A DNA stretch of 64,000 nucleotides, from the NCBI RefSeq assembly GCF_003265995.1, contig NZ_MVJN01000006.1, positions 248,001 through 312,000 on the forward strand, read 5' to 3'. A program made the translations under genes and the position numbers. Shown here one piece after another: positions 42,073 through 51,757 of this stretch. This DNA comes from Legionella quinlivanii (lineage in GTDB: Bacteria > Pseudomonadota > Gammaproteobacteria > Legionellales > Legionellaceae). A model generated the notes under the pieces. That model searched no databases. It was not told where the DNA came from and was given only the letters and a program-made list of their open reading frames with translations. Each line of letters opens with the position of its first letter. The first letter of the stretch is position 1.

Positions 42073-43643
42073 TATCGTTTATCCCATTGACCATTCAGGA
42101 AAAAAGCCTGTGTCCATTGAAGCTGAAGCGGCTTTTCTTTTTCTTTTATAGTTGCTGTAAACGTTTCAGTCTGCACCGTCACTGCATGTGGACTCGAATC
42201 CAGCTTTTTAATGGTTATTAGATTGCTGTACTGATAATTAATAAATTGCGGCAGGATGATTGTGACATCCGCATTTTCTGCATCCACATCAATAGTGCAA
42301 TCATTGGGTATTACCACGTAACGACTGTTTTCATTGCTATGAATAGTGGTATGGCTGCAGTGATTCGCCGACGCGATTAAAAGATCTTCTGCCTTATACT
42401 TTTTATCACCCGCCAGACGATTCAGGAATTCAGCCAGATCACCGCTATAACCACAGAGATTGATTCTTAAATACTCATCAGTGGCGCCCATCGTATTCCC
42501 GTTATCGACAGCCACATTGTATGTTTTGAGTAAAACATCCTTGGCGGCCATAGTTTTAGTATCAGGACTATTGAGCCTGGCAAAAAAGGTTGGGCTGCCC
42601 GCAATGCTTGATACTTCCGAACCAGGATATCGTTTCAGAAACTCTGTCTGCAGAATTTTATGACGTTTTACAATCGTATTAAATGCATCACTGCGAAGTG
42701 ATTGTCCGGCATCAGGAAGAGCGGTGATTGCAGACATCAGATTTAATGCTTCGGCAACACCGGGTGTGCTATCGCCGACAGTCAATTTCCAAAGATAGGA
42801 AAAATAATTGGTAAATATGCTGGAGCCATAACTATCACCCATTGGAAACCACATATAGCCTAAACGATAACCCGGTTTTCCCAGGGCCTTTGAAACGGAG
42901 TTGAATGCAAATATGTGTCTTCCCTCGCCTTTTGCTTTGGAAAGCCATTCAAGATTTTCTTTCACATAACCAGTTCCCTCACTGCCATAAGGGGGTGCTG
43001 CAAAAACAAAATCTGCAATAATAATTTTTGCGTCAGTATAAGGTTCCCTGAACTTTCCATCAGGATTATTAGGAGAGGTGACAAACTCAACAAGCACTTC
43101 GTCAGGATTGAGTTTGATTTCCTGAGGATCATTAAATCCCTGAAACCGCGCATTGGGATAAGGCCGGTAAGACACCGCATGTTCATGGAATGAATAAAAG
43201 GGAATTTTTTCCACGAAAAGAAATTTTTTATCAGGCTCTGATGTTACAACGGCATAGACAAGAGCAAAAATTATCTGCAGTGATCCGTTGGAGGGGCTAA
43301 AAATATATTTTTCATTGGTATCGAGGAACTGGCCCAGATTCCCAATACGCGAATGATAGGCTTGCAGTGCTTTATCTACATCATTGAAGTAAGTCTGACT
43401 TGAACGAATTAATAAACCACCCTCCTCGCCCGGTTGGCCAATATAGATAGAGCTGTCGTATACATGAAGCGCTGGAGGGTTCAGCAAACCATAACGCTGG
43501 TATAGCTCGGTGAACACAGGAGTTTCATTGGGCCGCAGATAAATTAATGGTTCGAAGCTGCTGGCTTCTATGCAAAACGGGAACAGCAAGCATAAAGCGA
43601 TGCTATATTTGAACAGTGTTATAAGGATATTCCTTTTTTTCAT
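42072..43643 (-). CDS. Secreted alliinase-like PLP-dependent enzyme with beta-rich C-terminal domain
   Basis: The 523-residue precursor starts with a signal peptide (about residues 1-27, hydrophobic core LFKYSIALCLLFPFCIEASS), so the enzyme is exported. A fold-type I PLP domain follows: VTSPNNPDGKF (about 188), ADFVFAAPPYG, and the cofactor lysine in FNSVSKALGKPGYRLGYMWF (about 250). The SPNNPDG and SKxxGxxGxRxGY pair is the pattern of alliinase/TAA1-type C-S lyases and aminotransferases. The last roughly 95 residues (from CSHTTIHSNENSRYV) look like a separate beta domain (VTIILPQF...LITIKKLDSSPHAVTVQTETF), a type often seen in surface or tail-fibre proteins. Substrate unknown. Confidence 0.8.
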   Translation of the reverse strand: MKKRNILITLFKYSIALCLLFPFCIEASSFEPLIYLRPNETPVFTELYQRYGLLNPPALHVYDSSIYIGQPGEEGGLLIRSSQTYFNDVDKALQAYHSRIGNLGQFLDTNEKYIFSPSNGSLQIIFALVYAVVTSEPDKKFLFVEKIPFYSFHEHAVSYRPYPNARFQGFNDPQEIKLNPDEVLVEFVTSPNNPDGKFREPYTDAKIIIADFVFAAPPYGSEGTGYVKENLEWLSKAKGEGRHIFAFNSVSKALGKPGYRLGYMWFPMGDSYGSSIFTNYFSYLWKLTVGDSTPGVAEALNLMSAITALPDAGQSLRSDAFNTIVKRHKILQTEFLKRYPGSEVSSIAGSPTFFARLNSPDTKTMAAKDVLLKTYNVAVDNGNTMGATDEYLRINLCGYSGDLAEFLNRLAGDKKYKAEDLLIASANHCSHTTIHSNENSRYVVIPNDCTIDVDAENADVTIILPQFINYQYSNLITIKKLDSSPHAVTVQTETFTATIKEKEKPLQLQWTQAFFLNGQWDKR

Positions 43644-43699
43644 TATCGACCCTCCCTGGTATCGAAACTATAAATCAGGCTAAGTCAAGGGTTTTAAAT

Positions 43700-43806
43700 C
43701 AACCCTCACCCTAACCCTCTCCCAATTTGGGAGAGGGGATCTTCACAAAAAATCTTCCCTTAAAAAATCCTCTCTCCCCTAAGGGGAGAGAGTTAGAGAG
43801 AGGGGA
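43700..43806. repeat. Pair of REP-like hairpins near the tldD stop
   Basis: AACCCTCACCCTAACCCTCT with CCCAATTTGGGAGAGGGG (43701-43738) is followed by CCTCTCTCCCCTAAGGGGAG with AGAGTTAGAGAGAGGGG (43769-43805). These are the same two hairpin types as at 28845-28930, in the reverse order. The pair fills the gap between the alliinase-like gene start and the tldD stop. No gene lies between the hairpins. Confidence 0.75.
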
Positions 43807-43852
43807 TTTTCGCAGACGAGTTAGACTTATTGAACAATAGTCCTCCGAATCT

Positions 43853-45295
43853 TTATTTCGTTCCGCCAATAGTCAGAGCATCAATCTTAAGCGTTGGCTG
43901 CCCAACGCCTACAGGAACGGATTGTCCTTCCTTGCCGCAAATACCAATTCCACCGTCAAGGGTCAAATCATTGCCAATCATACTGATTTGCTTCATTACT
44001 TCCGGACCATTGCCGATCAGTGTTGCTCCTTTTACAGGCTTTGTGATTTTGCCATTTTCAATCAAATAGGCTTCACTGGCAGAGAAAACAAATTGTCCGG
44101 AAGTAATATCAACCTGTCCACCGCCAAAATTAACTGCGTACAGACCTCTTTTAACAGATTTAATTATCTCCTGCGGATCATATTGACCAGCCAGCATATA
44201 AGTATTAGTCATCCTGGGCATTGGTACGTGAGCGTAGGATTCACGACGGCAATTTCCAGTGGGTTTCATTCCCATTAATTTGGCATTTAGTTTATCCTGC
44301 ATATAATTTACTAATACACCGTCGTCAATAAGTGTTGTGCATTGCGTTGGAGTACCTTCATCATCCATTGTCAGGGAGCCGCGACGATTTTCCAGAGTAC
44401 CGTCATCCACCACGGTCACCCCTTTGGCTGCAACCTGCTGACCGATTTTACCGGAAAACGCAGATAAGCCTTTGCGATTAAAATCACCTTCCAGACCATG
44501 TCCTACGGCCTCATGTAATAACACCCCCGGCCAGCCAGGTCCTAATACGACAGGCATAGTTCCTGCGGGAGCATCTTCTGCTTCCAGATTTATCAAAGCC
44601 TCCCTCACTGCTTCTCGTGCATACTCCAAAGCACGATCCTTCTCAAGAAAGTAGGAATAGGGAACCCGGCCTCCTCCTCCAGAGCGAGCGCTTTCACGGC
44701 GGCCGTTTTTATCTTCCACCAGAACACTGACATGAATGCTTACCAATGGTCTGATATCTGCAACCATTCTTCCCTCAATCCCGGCGATCATAATCACTTC
44801 ATAACAGCCGCTCAATGAAGCATTCACCTGAATCACTCTGGGATCAAGACGGCGAGCTTCCTTATCTATCGCTTCCAGTAATGCGATTTTTTCCTGCTTA
44901 TTCATTCCCTCAATCGGATTAATACCCTGATAGCGGGCAACAGGCGCTCCAGTCACATGAATGGCCTGCACAGGATTAGTCGCGACCAGAGCAATTGAAC
45001 GCGCCGCATCTGCGGCACGTTGCAATGCAGGTAAAATGATATCATCACAGTAGGCGTAACCGGTTTTATCACCGCTAACCGCTCGAATCCCTACTCCTTT
45101 ATCATGAGAATAGCTGCCGCTTTTAACTTCGGAATCTTCCAGATACCAGGATTCATAGCTGCTGCTTTCAAAATAAAGATCAGCATCATCCACATGCTGA
45201 CCCATTATCGAACGAACCAGCTTGGCGATGGTTGATTCATCAAGTGAAGCGGGTTTTAAAATTAATTCTTTGGCAATTGCCAGCGCCTGACTCAT
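43853..45295 (-). CDS. tldD: TldD, metalloprotease subunit
   Basis: TldD forms a heterodimer with PmbA/TldE that degrades unfolded or modified peptides (microcin B17 processing, CcdA turnover). It has 480 residues from the ATG at 45295. The metal-binding H-E-x-x-x-H motif is [19 protein letters not shown] (about residue 260), and the C-terminal [17 protein letters not shown] and [19 protein letters not shown] are conserved family features. pmbA is not in this window. The nitrilase-family gene lies 45 bases upstream on the same strand, a common pairing in gammaproteobacteria. Confidence 0.96.
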   Translation of the reverse strand: MSQALAIAKELILKPASLDESTIAKLVRSIMGQHVDDADLYFESSSYESWYLEDSEVKSGSYSHDKGVGIRAVSGDKTGYAYCDDIILPALQRAADAARSIALVATNPVQAIHVTGAPVARYQGINPIEGMNKQEKIALLEAIDKEARRLDPRVIQVNASLSGCYEVIMIAGIEGRMVADIRPLVSIHVSVLVEDKNGRRESARSGGGGRVPYSYFLEKDRALEYAREAVREALINLEAEDAPAGTMPVVLGPGWPGVLLHEAVGHGLEGDFNRKGLSAFSGKIGQQVAAKGVTVVDDGTLENRRGSLTMDDEGTPTQCTTLIDDGVLVNYMQDKLNAKLMGMKPTGNCRRESYAHVPMPRMTNTYMLAGQYDPQEIIKSVKRGLYAVNFGGGQVDITSGQFVFSASEAYLIENGKITKPVKGATLIGNGPEVMKQISMIGNDLTLDGGIGICGKEGQSVPVGVGQPTLKIDALTIGGTK

Positions 45296-45340
45296 AATAA
45301 ACACCTTATACGTTATTAACCTACCATGACCGCATAAACC

Positions 45341-46156
45341 TCAGTTACATATCAAGACGTGATGTTCCACACAGGGAAATTGCCGTCTTAACTGATGCAA
45401 CCGCGGCAAATCAATATCCGCAGTCACCATACCTGCATTGTTCTCATGCTGGCCCAGAACTTTCCCCCAAGGCTCAATAATCATACTATGACCATAAGTC
45501 TGTCTGCCATTTTGATGTGTTCCACCCTGGTTGGCGGCAAGCACATAACATAAATTTTCAATGGCACGCGCTCTCAGTAAAACTTCCCAGTGCGCCATGC
45601 CAGTTATGGCCGTAAATGCTGAAGGAACGGAAAATAATTCTGCTCCCCTCATCAATAATTGTTGATATAATTCTGGAAAACGCAAATCGTAGCAAACTGT
45701 CAAGCCGATTTTACCTACGGGTGTATCCACAACGACCAGCTCGCTTCCTCTTTCAATTGTCAGAGACTCCTGATGGGCCTCTTGCTCAGACACTCTGACA
45801 TCAAACAAATGGATTTTATCGTAACGGGCTGCACAAATGCCTTTTTCATCAAATACAAGGCTTGAGGAACGCACTTTATCCTGCAACCCTTTGACCGGTA
45901 TTGTTCCAGCGATAATCCAAAGCCTGTATTTACTGGCAAGCGCACTGACTTTTTCCTGAATTTCGCCGTGCGGATAAGCCTCCGCCAAGCCAAGCTTGTC
46001 GGTTTCCTTCAATCCCATAAATGCAAAATTTTCTGGAAGAACCGCTAACTCAACATTCTGCTCCTTTGCACTTGCCAGCAATAAATCGGCCTGGCGCAAA
46101 TTTTCAGCGGGTGAGGCAGAAGAAACCATTTGTAATACAGCCACTTTGGACATCAT
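45341..46156 (-). CDS. Nitrilase-superfamily amidase (Nit1/YbeM-like)
   Basis: A carbon-nitrogen hydrolase of 271 residues. The Glu-Lys-Cys triad is complete: Glu in VLPENFAFMG (about residue 41), Lys in ARYDKIHLFDV (about 113), Cys in LTVCYDLRFPELYQ (about 153). The sequence style, including the DVRVSEQEAHQES insert, is close to Nit1/Nit2 enzymes that hydrolyse deaminated glutathione or 2-oxoacid amides. The first of two adjacent ATGs follows AAGGA by 5 bases. It probably forms an operon with tldD. Confidence 0.9.
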   Translation of the reverse strand: MMSKVAVLQMVSSASPAENLRQADLLLASAKEQNVELAVLPENFAFMGLKETDKLGLAEAYPHGEIQEKVSALASKYRLWIIAGTIPVKGLQDKVRSSSLVFDEKGICAARYDKIHLFDVRVSEQEAHQESLTIERGSELVVVDTPVGKIGLTVCYDLRFPELYQQLLMRGAELFSVPSAFTAITGMAHWEVLLRARAIENLCYVLAANQGGTHQNGRQTYGHSMIIEPWGKVLGQHENNAGMVTADIDLPRLHQLRRQFPCVEHHVLICN

Positions 46157-46323
46157 TGTGTTCCTTGCATAAAACAGAATCTCATTCTACTCTCAAATAA
46201 TTGAATATTACACGCTTTTAACTTTCTGATTATTCTATTCAACGATGGTTACAGTAATCACACTATTGAGTTCAATTTAATATCTCTATAGACTTGAAAT
46301 GCCAAGAGTCATTCCCATATATA

Positions 46324-46332
46324 TGCTAAAAT
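46324..46332 (+). promoter_or_regulatory. Extended -10 promoter candidate for the BI-1/YccA gene
   Basis: TGCTAAAAT has the TG-N-TAAAAT form of an extended -10 element, 45 bases before the ATG. No good -35 hexamer sits at the proper distance. The remaining 220-base gap (46157-46376) is AT-rich and shows nothing else. Confidence 0.35.
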
Positions 46333-46376
46333 AACTATATATTATTTTAATTAGGACAAAATAACCGGAGCTGTCA

Positions 46377-47054
46377 ATGAATAGAAATGACGTTACTGTT
46401 TTAAGCCAACGCAACGATTCGGTACTCGCGACCAATCGTGTTTTGCGAAACACCTATTTGCTTCTGAGTATGACTTTCCTGTTTAGCGCACTGACAGCCT
46501 ATCTGTCTTATGCAAGCAAAGCAGGTCCAATGAACCCATTTGTCATGATTGCAGGTGTATACGGTTTAATGTTTCTGACTCAGGCTCTGCGTAACAGCGC
46601 ATGGGGACTGGTTAGCGCATTCGCATTCACAGGCTTTCTCGGATACACCCTGGGCCCTATTCTTAACTTTTATGTCGCCAGTTTTTCTAACGGGCCGCAA
46701 TTAATTGGTACTGCACTGGGCGGCACCGGTATGATTTTCTTCGCCTTGTCTGGCTATGCTCTGACAACTAAAAAGGATTTCAGCTTCCTTGGCGGCTTTC
46801 TTTTTGTGGGAATGATGGTTGCGTTGCTGGCTATGATTGCAGGTCTGTTCTTTGATATTCCTGCCCTTCAGTTAACTATCTCAGCGGCCTTTGTATTGAT
46901 TTCCTCCGGTTTGATTCTTTTCCAGACCAGCGAAATTATTCATGGCGGTGAGACAAATTACATTTCCGCAACGATATCTCTCTATGTATCAATATATAAC
47001 CTGTTTATCAGTTTATTGAACATACTAAGCGCTTTTGCAGGCAACAGAGATTAA
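46377..47054 (+). CDS. BI-1/YccA family inner-membrane protein
   Basis: This seven-helix membrane protein of 225 residues belongs to the Bax inhibitor-1/YccA/YbhL family. YccA interacts with and modulates the FtsH protease; related proteins leak calcium. Hydrophobic helices span about residues 27-45, 53-72, 78-96, 105-125, 135-155, 160-180 and 195-215. The conserved acidic pair near the last helices is seen in LFQTSEIIHGGETNYISATISLYVSIYNLF. CCGGAG precedes the ATG by 6 bases. A strong terminator follows. Confidence 0.93.
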   Translation: MNRNDVTVLSQRNDSVLATNRVLRNTYLLLSMTFLFSALTAYLSYASKAGPMNPFVMIAGVYGLMFLTQALRNSAWGLVSAFAFTGFLGYTLGPILNFYVASFSNGPQLIGTALGGTGMIFFALSGYALTTKKDFSFLGGFLFVGMMVALLAMIAGLFFDIPALQLTISAAFVLISSGLILFQTSEIIHGGETNYISATISLYVSIYNLFISLLNILSAFAGNRD

Positions 47055-47076
47055 TCGATTCGTTTTTCCTATCTGA

Positions 47077-47101
47077 ATCCCGACGCCAGTCGGGATTTTT
47101 T
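47077..47101 (+). terminator. Rho-independent terminator
   Basis: An 8-bp stem ATCCCGAC/GTCGGGAT with a GCCA loop is followed by TTTTTT. It lies 22 bases after the BI-1/YccA stop and is the clearest intrinsic terminator in the window. Confidence 0.92.
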
Positions 47102-47188
47102 CATCCCCTTATTGCCTAAACTGCTTATCGATCATATCATTAACCCGTTTTTTTAATATTGTCTCCAATTATAAGTCAAGGACAAGAC

Positions 47189-47929
47189 ATGCATACAAAA
47201 AATAATGCTCTAATTTCGATAGGCATGTTACTCGCTTCCAGTTCTTTCGCTGGCACAATGGGTGCGGTACCAGCGGGAGCTTATGTAGCGACTGTAAGTC
47301 TCGCTGCAGCCTGGGTCGATCCTGGCGAAACTCAAACCCTGACACTACAACCTGATATTGTTAAAACCTATTCTGATACCACCAACTCAAAAGTCGTTCC
47401 TGCTATCGAGTTATTTCTTGGCTGGCAACACCCCATCAATGATACGCTACGCGGTCAAATCGGAATAGCGGGGGCAGCTACAACACAGGTAAAACTGGAA
47501 GGCGATGTCTGGGAAGATGCTGACCCTGCATTTAATAATTTTACCTATCAGTATAAAGTGAATCATTATCATCTTGCTGTAAAAGGTAAGCTGCTTATGG
47601 ATCTGGATGAGTGGGTTGAGCCTTATGTCAGCGCAAGCGCCGGTATAGGTTTTAATCAGGCTCGAGATTTCCAGATTGCTGCCAGAATATTTCAAGAAAT
47701 TCCAGCGCCTCCATTTAACTCAGAAACAAAATCATCTTTTGTTTATACGCTGGGGATCGGATTACAAACAGCGTTGAATTCAAACTGGCAAGTCGGCTTA
47801 GGTTATGAATTTGCAGATTGGGGTAAAACTGAATTAAGCCGCGCTTCTGGCCAAACAGTAGGTAATGGAATTGAAACTGATAATTTCTATGCCCATCAAT
47901 TGCAACTGAGTTTAAGCTACATTTGCTAA
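47189..47929 (+). CDS. Outer-membrane beta-barrel protein
   Basis: The 246-residue precursor has a signal peptide (about residues 1-20, ending SSFAG) and a mature region with alternating hydrophobic beta strands, ending in an aromatic strand QLQLSLSYIC. Patterns such as PAIELFLGWQHPI, VEPYVSASAGIGFN and WQVGLGYEFADWG fit an eight- to ten-strand OmpA/OmpW-like barrel. It belongs to a type common in Legionella. The ATG at 47189 has AAGGA 6 bases upstream; the open frame starts earlier but without such a site. Function (porin, adhesin, structural) cannot be inferred. Confidence 0.85.
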   Translation: MHTKNNALISIGMLLASSSFAGTMGAVPAGAYVATVSLAAAWVDPGETQTLTLQPDIVKTYSDTTNSKVVPAIELFLGWQHPINDTLRGQIGIAGAATTQVKLEGDVWEDADPAFNNFTYQYKVNHYHLAVKGKLLMDLDEWVEPYVSASAGIGFNQARDFQIAARIFQEIPAPPFNSETKSSFVYTLGIGLQTALNSNWQVGLGYEFADWGKTELSRASGQTVGNGIETDNFYAHQLQLSLSYIC

Positions 47930-47963
47930 ACTTCCTGATCTGAAAGGTATCTGTACATCTCCA

Positions 47964-48020
47964 CTACGCCCTGCGGCTTGTCCGCAGGTGCAGTGCTTCT
48001 CTTATGAGTCTTCTGGATCC
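47964..48020. repeat. Intergenic hairpin repeat, copy 2 (outer-membrane protein/korB)
   Basis: CTACGCCCTGCGGCTTGTCC plus GCAGG, a 6-base variable part, then CTTATGAGTCTTCTGGATCC. This matches the first half of the 40139-40212 repeat but lacks its second hairpin. It lies between convergent genes and may act as a terminator. Confidence 0.75.
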
Positions 48021-48053
48021 CTCGAAACCAGGCCTTCGATTACGAATGATACG

Positions 48054-49022
48054 CTAATCCTGACTCCAGGACGCCTTTGCCCGGAATAAATGCTCTACAT
48101 CAGCTTTTGTTTTAGTTATTGGTTTATCAAACTGATAGCATTGACGGGGCTGCTGATAATAAACACCCAAGGGTACTGGATAATCGGGATAATGAATCTG
48201 GGCCAGGCGCATGGCGGCTATCAGATTGCTGCTATCATGGACATAAGTGTTTTGTTCATCATGAGCGATGATTCCAAGTGTCTCTCCCTTCAATGATAAA
48301 GCCTTCTCACCATTGCTTCCATACACAAGAGGTTTATTTTCTTCCAATAGCACGGTCTTGTCCGCACGGTTTGTTTTTAAGGCAAAACCATCAAAAGCAC
48401 CATTATTGAAAATATTGCAATCCTGATAAATTTCAACAAATGAGCATCCAGGATGCTCATAAGCTTTCCTGAGCACTGTGATTAGATGATTGGGATCTTT
48501 ATCAACCGCTCTGGCAACAAAGCTGGCTCCTGCTGCCAAAGCAAGCATAAGGGGATTAATCGGTTCATTATTAACGCCCTGCGGTGAGGTTTTTGTAATC
48601 TGACCTTTTTGAGAGGTCGGTGAAAATTGACCTTTAGTCAAACCATAGACCTGATTGTTAAACAATAAAATATTGACATTGACGTTACGGCGCAGGCAAT
48701 GAATAAAATGATTACCGCCAATACTCAAAGCATCTCCATCTCCGGTAATAATCCAGACGGTAAGATCGTCTCGCATGGTTTTGAGACCTGTTGCGACAGC
48801 AGGCGCCCTTCCATGTATTGTATGCAGACCATAGGTGTTCATGTAATAAGGAAGCCGGCCGGCACAGCCAATTCCTGATATAAATACATGCTGTTCAGGC
48901 GGCAGGCCAAGCTCCGGGAGCAAGCGCTGCAATGCCATCAGGATAGCGTAGTCACCGCATCCAGGACACCAACGAACTTCATTTGAATTGGCAAAATCAT
49001 CACGCTTGTATTGAGTGTTCAT
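48054..49022 (-). CDS. korB: KorB, 2-oxoacid:ferredoxin oxidoreductase beta subunit
   Basis: This thiamine-diphosphate-binding subunit has 322 residues. It opens VRWCPGCGDYAILMALQRLLPELGL, the typical KorB start, continues with ISGIGCAGRLPYYMNTYGLHTIHGRAPAVATG, and has the TPP motif ITGDGDALSIGGNHFIHCLRRNVNVNILLFNNQVYGLTKGQ (about 92-132). It oxidatively decarboxylates 2-oxoacids, probably 2-oxoglutarate, to acyl-CoA with reduced ferredoxin. Its start overlaps the end of korA by 23 bases. Confidence 0.93.
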   Translation of the reverse strand: MNTQYKRDDFANSNEVRWCPGCGDYAILMALQRLLPELGLPPEQHVFISGIGCAGRLPYYMNTYGLHTIHGRAPAVATGLKTMRDDLTVWIITGDGDALSIGGNHFIHCLRRNVNVNILLFNNQVYGLTKGQFSPTSQKGQITKTSPQGVNNEPINPLMLALAAGASFVARAVDKDPNHLITVLRKAYEHPGCSFVEIYQDCNIFNNGAFDGFALKTNRADKTVLLEENKPLVYGSNGEKALSLKGETLGIIAHDEQNTYVHDSSNLIAAMRLAQIHYPDYPVPLGVYYQQPRQCYQFDKPITKTKADVEHLFRAKASWSQD

Positions 49023-50823
49023 AATCGACTTCCGCTTTGATGGCTTGAAGTAAAAAACTGACTGTAAATGGTTGACCGTTACATTGATTGATTGAACGGC
49101 AATCGACCAAATACTCGGCTCTGAGCAACTGGCATAATTGTCCGGAGTTCAGTTCAGCCACCAGCACCTTCTTGTATTTTTTGAGCAAAGGACCCAGATC
49201 ATCTGGAAATGGATTCAAATGACGAAGTTGTAGCAGGGCAAGCTCAAGCCCTTCTAAAGCCGCATGCTGAACAGCTGATTTAAGACTGCCATAGGTACTT
49301 CCCCATCCAATTATTAATGTTGAAGCGTTCTGACTTCCTTCTACATGAAGTGGCTGATAAATTTTGCTTATCCCTGCAATCTTGGCAGCTCGTAAATTCA
49401 CCATCTTCTGATGGTTTTGAGCATCGTAACTGACCTTCCCTTCTTCTCCCTGTTTCTCCAGCCCGCCAATCTGGTGTATAAAGCCAGGTACACCTGGCGG
49501 ATTCCAGCTTCGAGCCAATTTATCATCACGCTGATAAGGCTTATCAAAATGGTTAAATTCTATCTCAGGTAATTTCAAAGAGTCGAAGTCAGGAATTTTC
49601 CAGGGCTCTGCGGCATTGGCCAGATAAGCATCCAGCAAAACAATCACTGGCGTCATATAAGAAACTGCTATTGAGAATGCTTCAATAATAGTTTTGAAAC
49701 AATCGGCTGCCGAACGAGCAGCAATAACCGGTAAAGGAGCTTCACCATGACGTCCATATAAAGCCTGCCTGAGATCGCTTTGCCCAGTTTTAGTTGGCAA
49801 TCCCGTGGAAGCGCCGGCCCGTTGTACATCGACCACGACCAGGGGCAATTCAGTCATTACCGCAAGCCCCAAGCCCTCACTTTTTAAATCAAGGCCCGGA
49901 CCGGAGGTGCAAGTCAAAGCAAGGTTGCCTCCGAAAGCCGCTCCAATGCAGGCGCAGACAGCGGCAATTTCATCTTCAGCCTGTAATAACTGGATACCAT
50001 AATCAGTGAATTTTGCGCACTCATGTAAAATGGCGGAAGCAGGTGTAATAGGATATCCGGATACCAGCATTCTGGTCTGGGTACCCACAGTTAAGGCTGC
50101 AAGTCCCATGCTCAAAGCTTCAACCCCGGTAATCTGCCGATATTCCCCTGGCTCTCTGTTCACCTTGCCCAACATGAAATGCTGTCTGGCCAGTTCCAGC
50201 GTCATGGCGTAGTTATAACCAGCCAATAACGTCAATTCATTTGCTTTGGCAATTTCTGAATTGTTTTTAAATTTTTTAGCAATAAACGCCAGACAATTTT
50301 CGGCAGGTAAATCAAAAAGCCATAATACCAGACCCAGCACATAGAAATTCTTGGTCTTCTTGGCTTGAGCATGCGTAATACCCAGGCCCTCTACTGCTTT
50401 GATAGTCAGACTGATTAGCGGCAGACTCAAAATCTGATAAAGCTCGCTGGCCCCTTTTAAAAAATCACTGCTTAAACCAGCCTTTTGCCAATCCTTCTCA
50501 GTAAAGCTGTCTTCATTGATAATCAGCAAGCCCCCCGGAGATAAAAACTCCAGAGAGTTTTTTAAGGCTGCAGGATTTAAAGCGACCAATACATTTAAAG
50601 TTTCACCGGCGGTAAAAATAGCCTCTTCAGCCATCGCTAACTGAAAACCGGACACTCCAGCCACTGTTCCGGCCGGTGCACGGATCTCAGCCGGAAAATC
50701 AGGCAGAGTTCGCACCTCTCGTCCGGTAAGTGCAGCAGTGATAGTGAGTTGCTCGCCCAGTAATTGTACCCCATCACCAGAATCTCCGGTGAGGCGAATT
50801 ACAATCGCATCAGTTGTTGACAT
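49000..50823 (-). CDS. korA: KorA, 2-oxoacid:ferredoxin oxidoreductase alpha/gamma fusion subunit
   Basis: The 607-residue protein has an N-terminal gamma domain (about 1-185, [18 protein letters not shown]...[16 protein letters not shown]) fused to the alpha pyrimidine-binding domain (about 220-607, [50 protein letters not shown]). This arrangement is common in bacterial 2-oxoglutarate:ferredoxin oxidoreductases. It overlaps pdxJ by 14 bases upstream and korB by 23 downstream, so the three are probably one transcript. No ferredoxin or delta subunit gene is nearby. Confidence 0.93.
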   Translation of the reverse strand: MSTTDAIVIRLTGDSGDGVQLLGEQLTITAALTGREVRTLPDFPAEIRAPAGTVAGVSGFQLAMAEEAIFTAGETLNVLVALNPAALKNSLEFLSPGGLLIINEDSFTEKDWQKAGLSSDFLKGASELYQILSLPLISLTIKAVEGLGITHAQAKKTKNFYVLGLVLWLFDLPAENCLAFIAKKFKNNSEIAKANELTLLAGYNYAMTLELARQHFMLGKVNREPGEYRQITGVEALSMGLAALTVGTQTRMLVSGYPITPASAILHECAKFTDYGIQLLQAEDEIAAVCACIGAAFGGNLALTCTSGPGLDLKSEGLGLAVMTELPLVVVDVQRAGASTGLPTKTGQSDLRQALYGRHGEAPLPVIAARSAADCFKTIIEAFSIAVSYMTPVIVLLDAYLANAAEPWKIPDFDSLKLPEIEFNHFDKPYQRDDKLARSWNPPGVPGFIHQIGGLEKQGEEGKVSYDAQNHQKMVNLRAAKIAGISKIYQPLHVEGSQNASTLIIGWGSTYGSLKSAVQHAALEGLELALLQLRHLNPFPDDLGPLLKKYKKVLVAELNSGQLCQLLRAEYLVDCRSINQCNGQPFTVSFLLQAIKAEVDYEHSIQA

Positions 50824-51556
50824 AATTCCTTGCTTCCAGCATGAGTTGACGTATATCCTTCACTGCCTGCTTTAAACCGGTAAACAGTGCTCTCGCAATG
50901 ATGGCATGCCCAATATTCAGTTCATTCATTTCCGGTATAGCCGCGATGGCTTTTACATTATGATAATGTAAACCATGTCCGGCATTTACAATCAAACCTT
51001 TGCTGGCAGCATAACTTGCAGCCTGCGTTATTCGTTCCAGCTCCAGATTCTGAGTTTCCGGACTGCTTGCGTCGGCATAGCATCCCGTATGAATTTCGAT
51101 AACCGGAGCCCCTGTCTCAACCGCCGCATCAATTTGTTTAAGATCAGCATCAATAAACAGAGAGACCTCACTGCCGTTAGCCTTTAACCGTCTTACAGCG
51201 TTTGATACGGCTGTAAAATGGCCAAGCACATCCAGACCCCCTTCAGTAGTCAGCTCTTCTCTTTTTTCAGGAACCAGACAGGCATGCTCAGGTGAAATTT
51301 CCTCAGCAAAATCCAGCATAGCATCAGTAACGGCCAGTTCAAGATTCATTCTTGTTTGTAAAACAGCCTTAATCAATCGGACATCCCGGGCCTGTATGTG
51401 CCTCAGATCTTCCCGCATATGCAAAGTGATGCCATCCGCGCCCGCTTCCTCTGCCTCCATTGCTGCCTGTACCGGGTCAGGGTATCGAGTGCCCCTGGCC
51501 TGACGAATGGTTGCGATGTGATCAATGTTTACGCCCAATAATATCTCTTTTAACAT
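50810..51556 (-). CDS. pdxJ: PdxJ, pyridoxine 5'-phosphate synthase
   Basis: PdxJ condenses 1-deoxyxylulose 5-phosphate with 3-amino-2-oxopropyl phosphate, the last ring-closing step of the DXP-dependent vitamin B6 pathway. It has 248 residues in a TIM barrel. The motifs [52 protein letters not shown] and [11 protein letters not shown] carry the conserved His and Glu catalytic residues. The family order era-recO-pdxJ is kept. Translation of korA overlaps its end. Confidence 0.96.
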   Translation of the reverse strand: MLKEILLGVNIDHIATIRQARGTRYPDPVQAAMEAEEAGADGITLHMREDLRHIQARDVRLIKAVLQTRMNLELAVTDAMLDFAEEISPEHACLVPEKREELTTEGGLDVLGHFTAVSNAVRRLKANGSEVSLFIDADLKQIDAAVETGAPVIEIHTGCYADASSPETQNLELERITQAASYAASKGLIVNAGHGLHYHNVKAIAAIPEMNELNIGHAIIARALFTGLKQAVKDIRQLMLEARNYVNN

Positions 51557-51757
51557 ACTTCACCTGTTACAAATACAATAGAATAACCAAGTGGCCGGCA
51601 CTTCATTTCAATTTATCATATCAGGTTATAATGCGAGAAAGTAGAAGAATCGAGAGTCTTCATCAAACTGTGTCATGCCATATCAGATTTAGGAGATCTC
51701 CCACTGCGTTCGAGATGACGGGTGTAATGACACCGTTTAATGAACACCCTCCAGGAA

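Noticed and set aside
51640-51757. Possible further palindromic repeat between recO and pdxJ (GGAGATCTCC, GTTCGAGATGACGG)
   Set aside because: Resembles a decayed repeat, but I could not find a second arm or another copy in the window.
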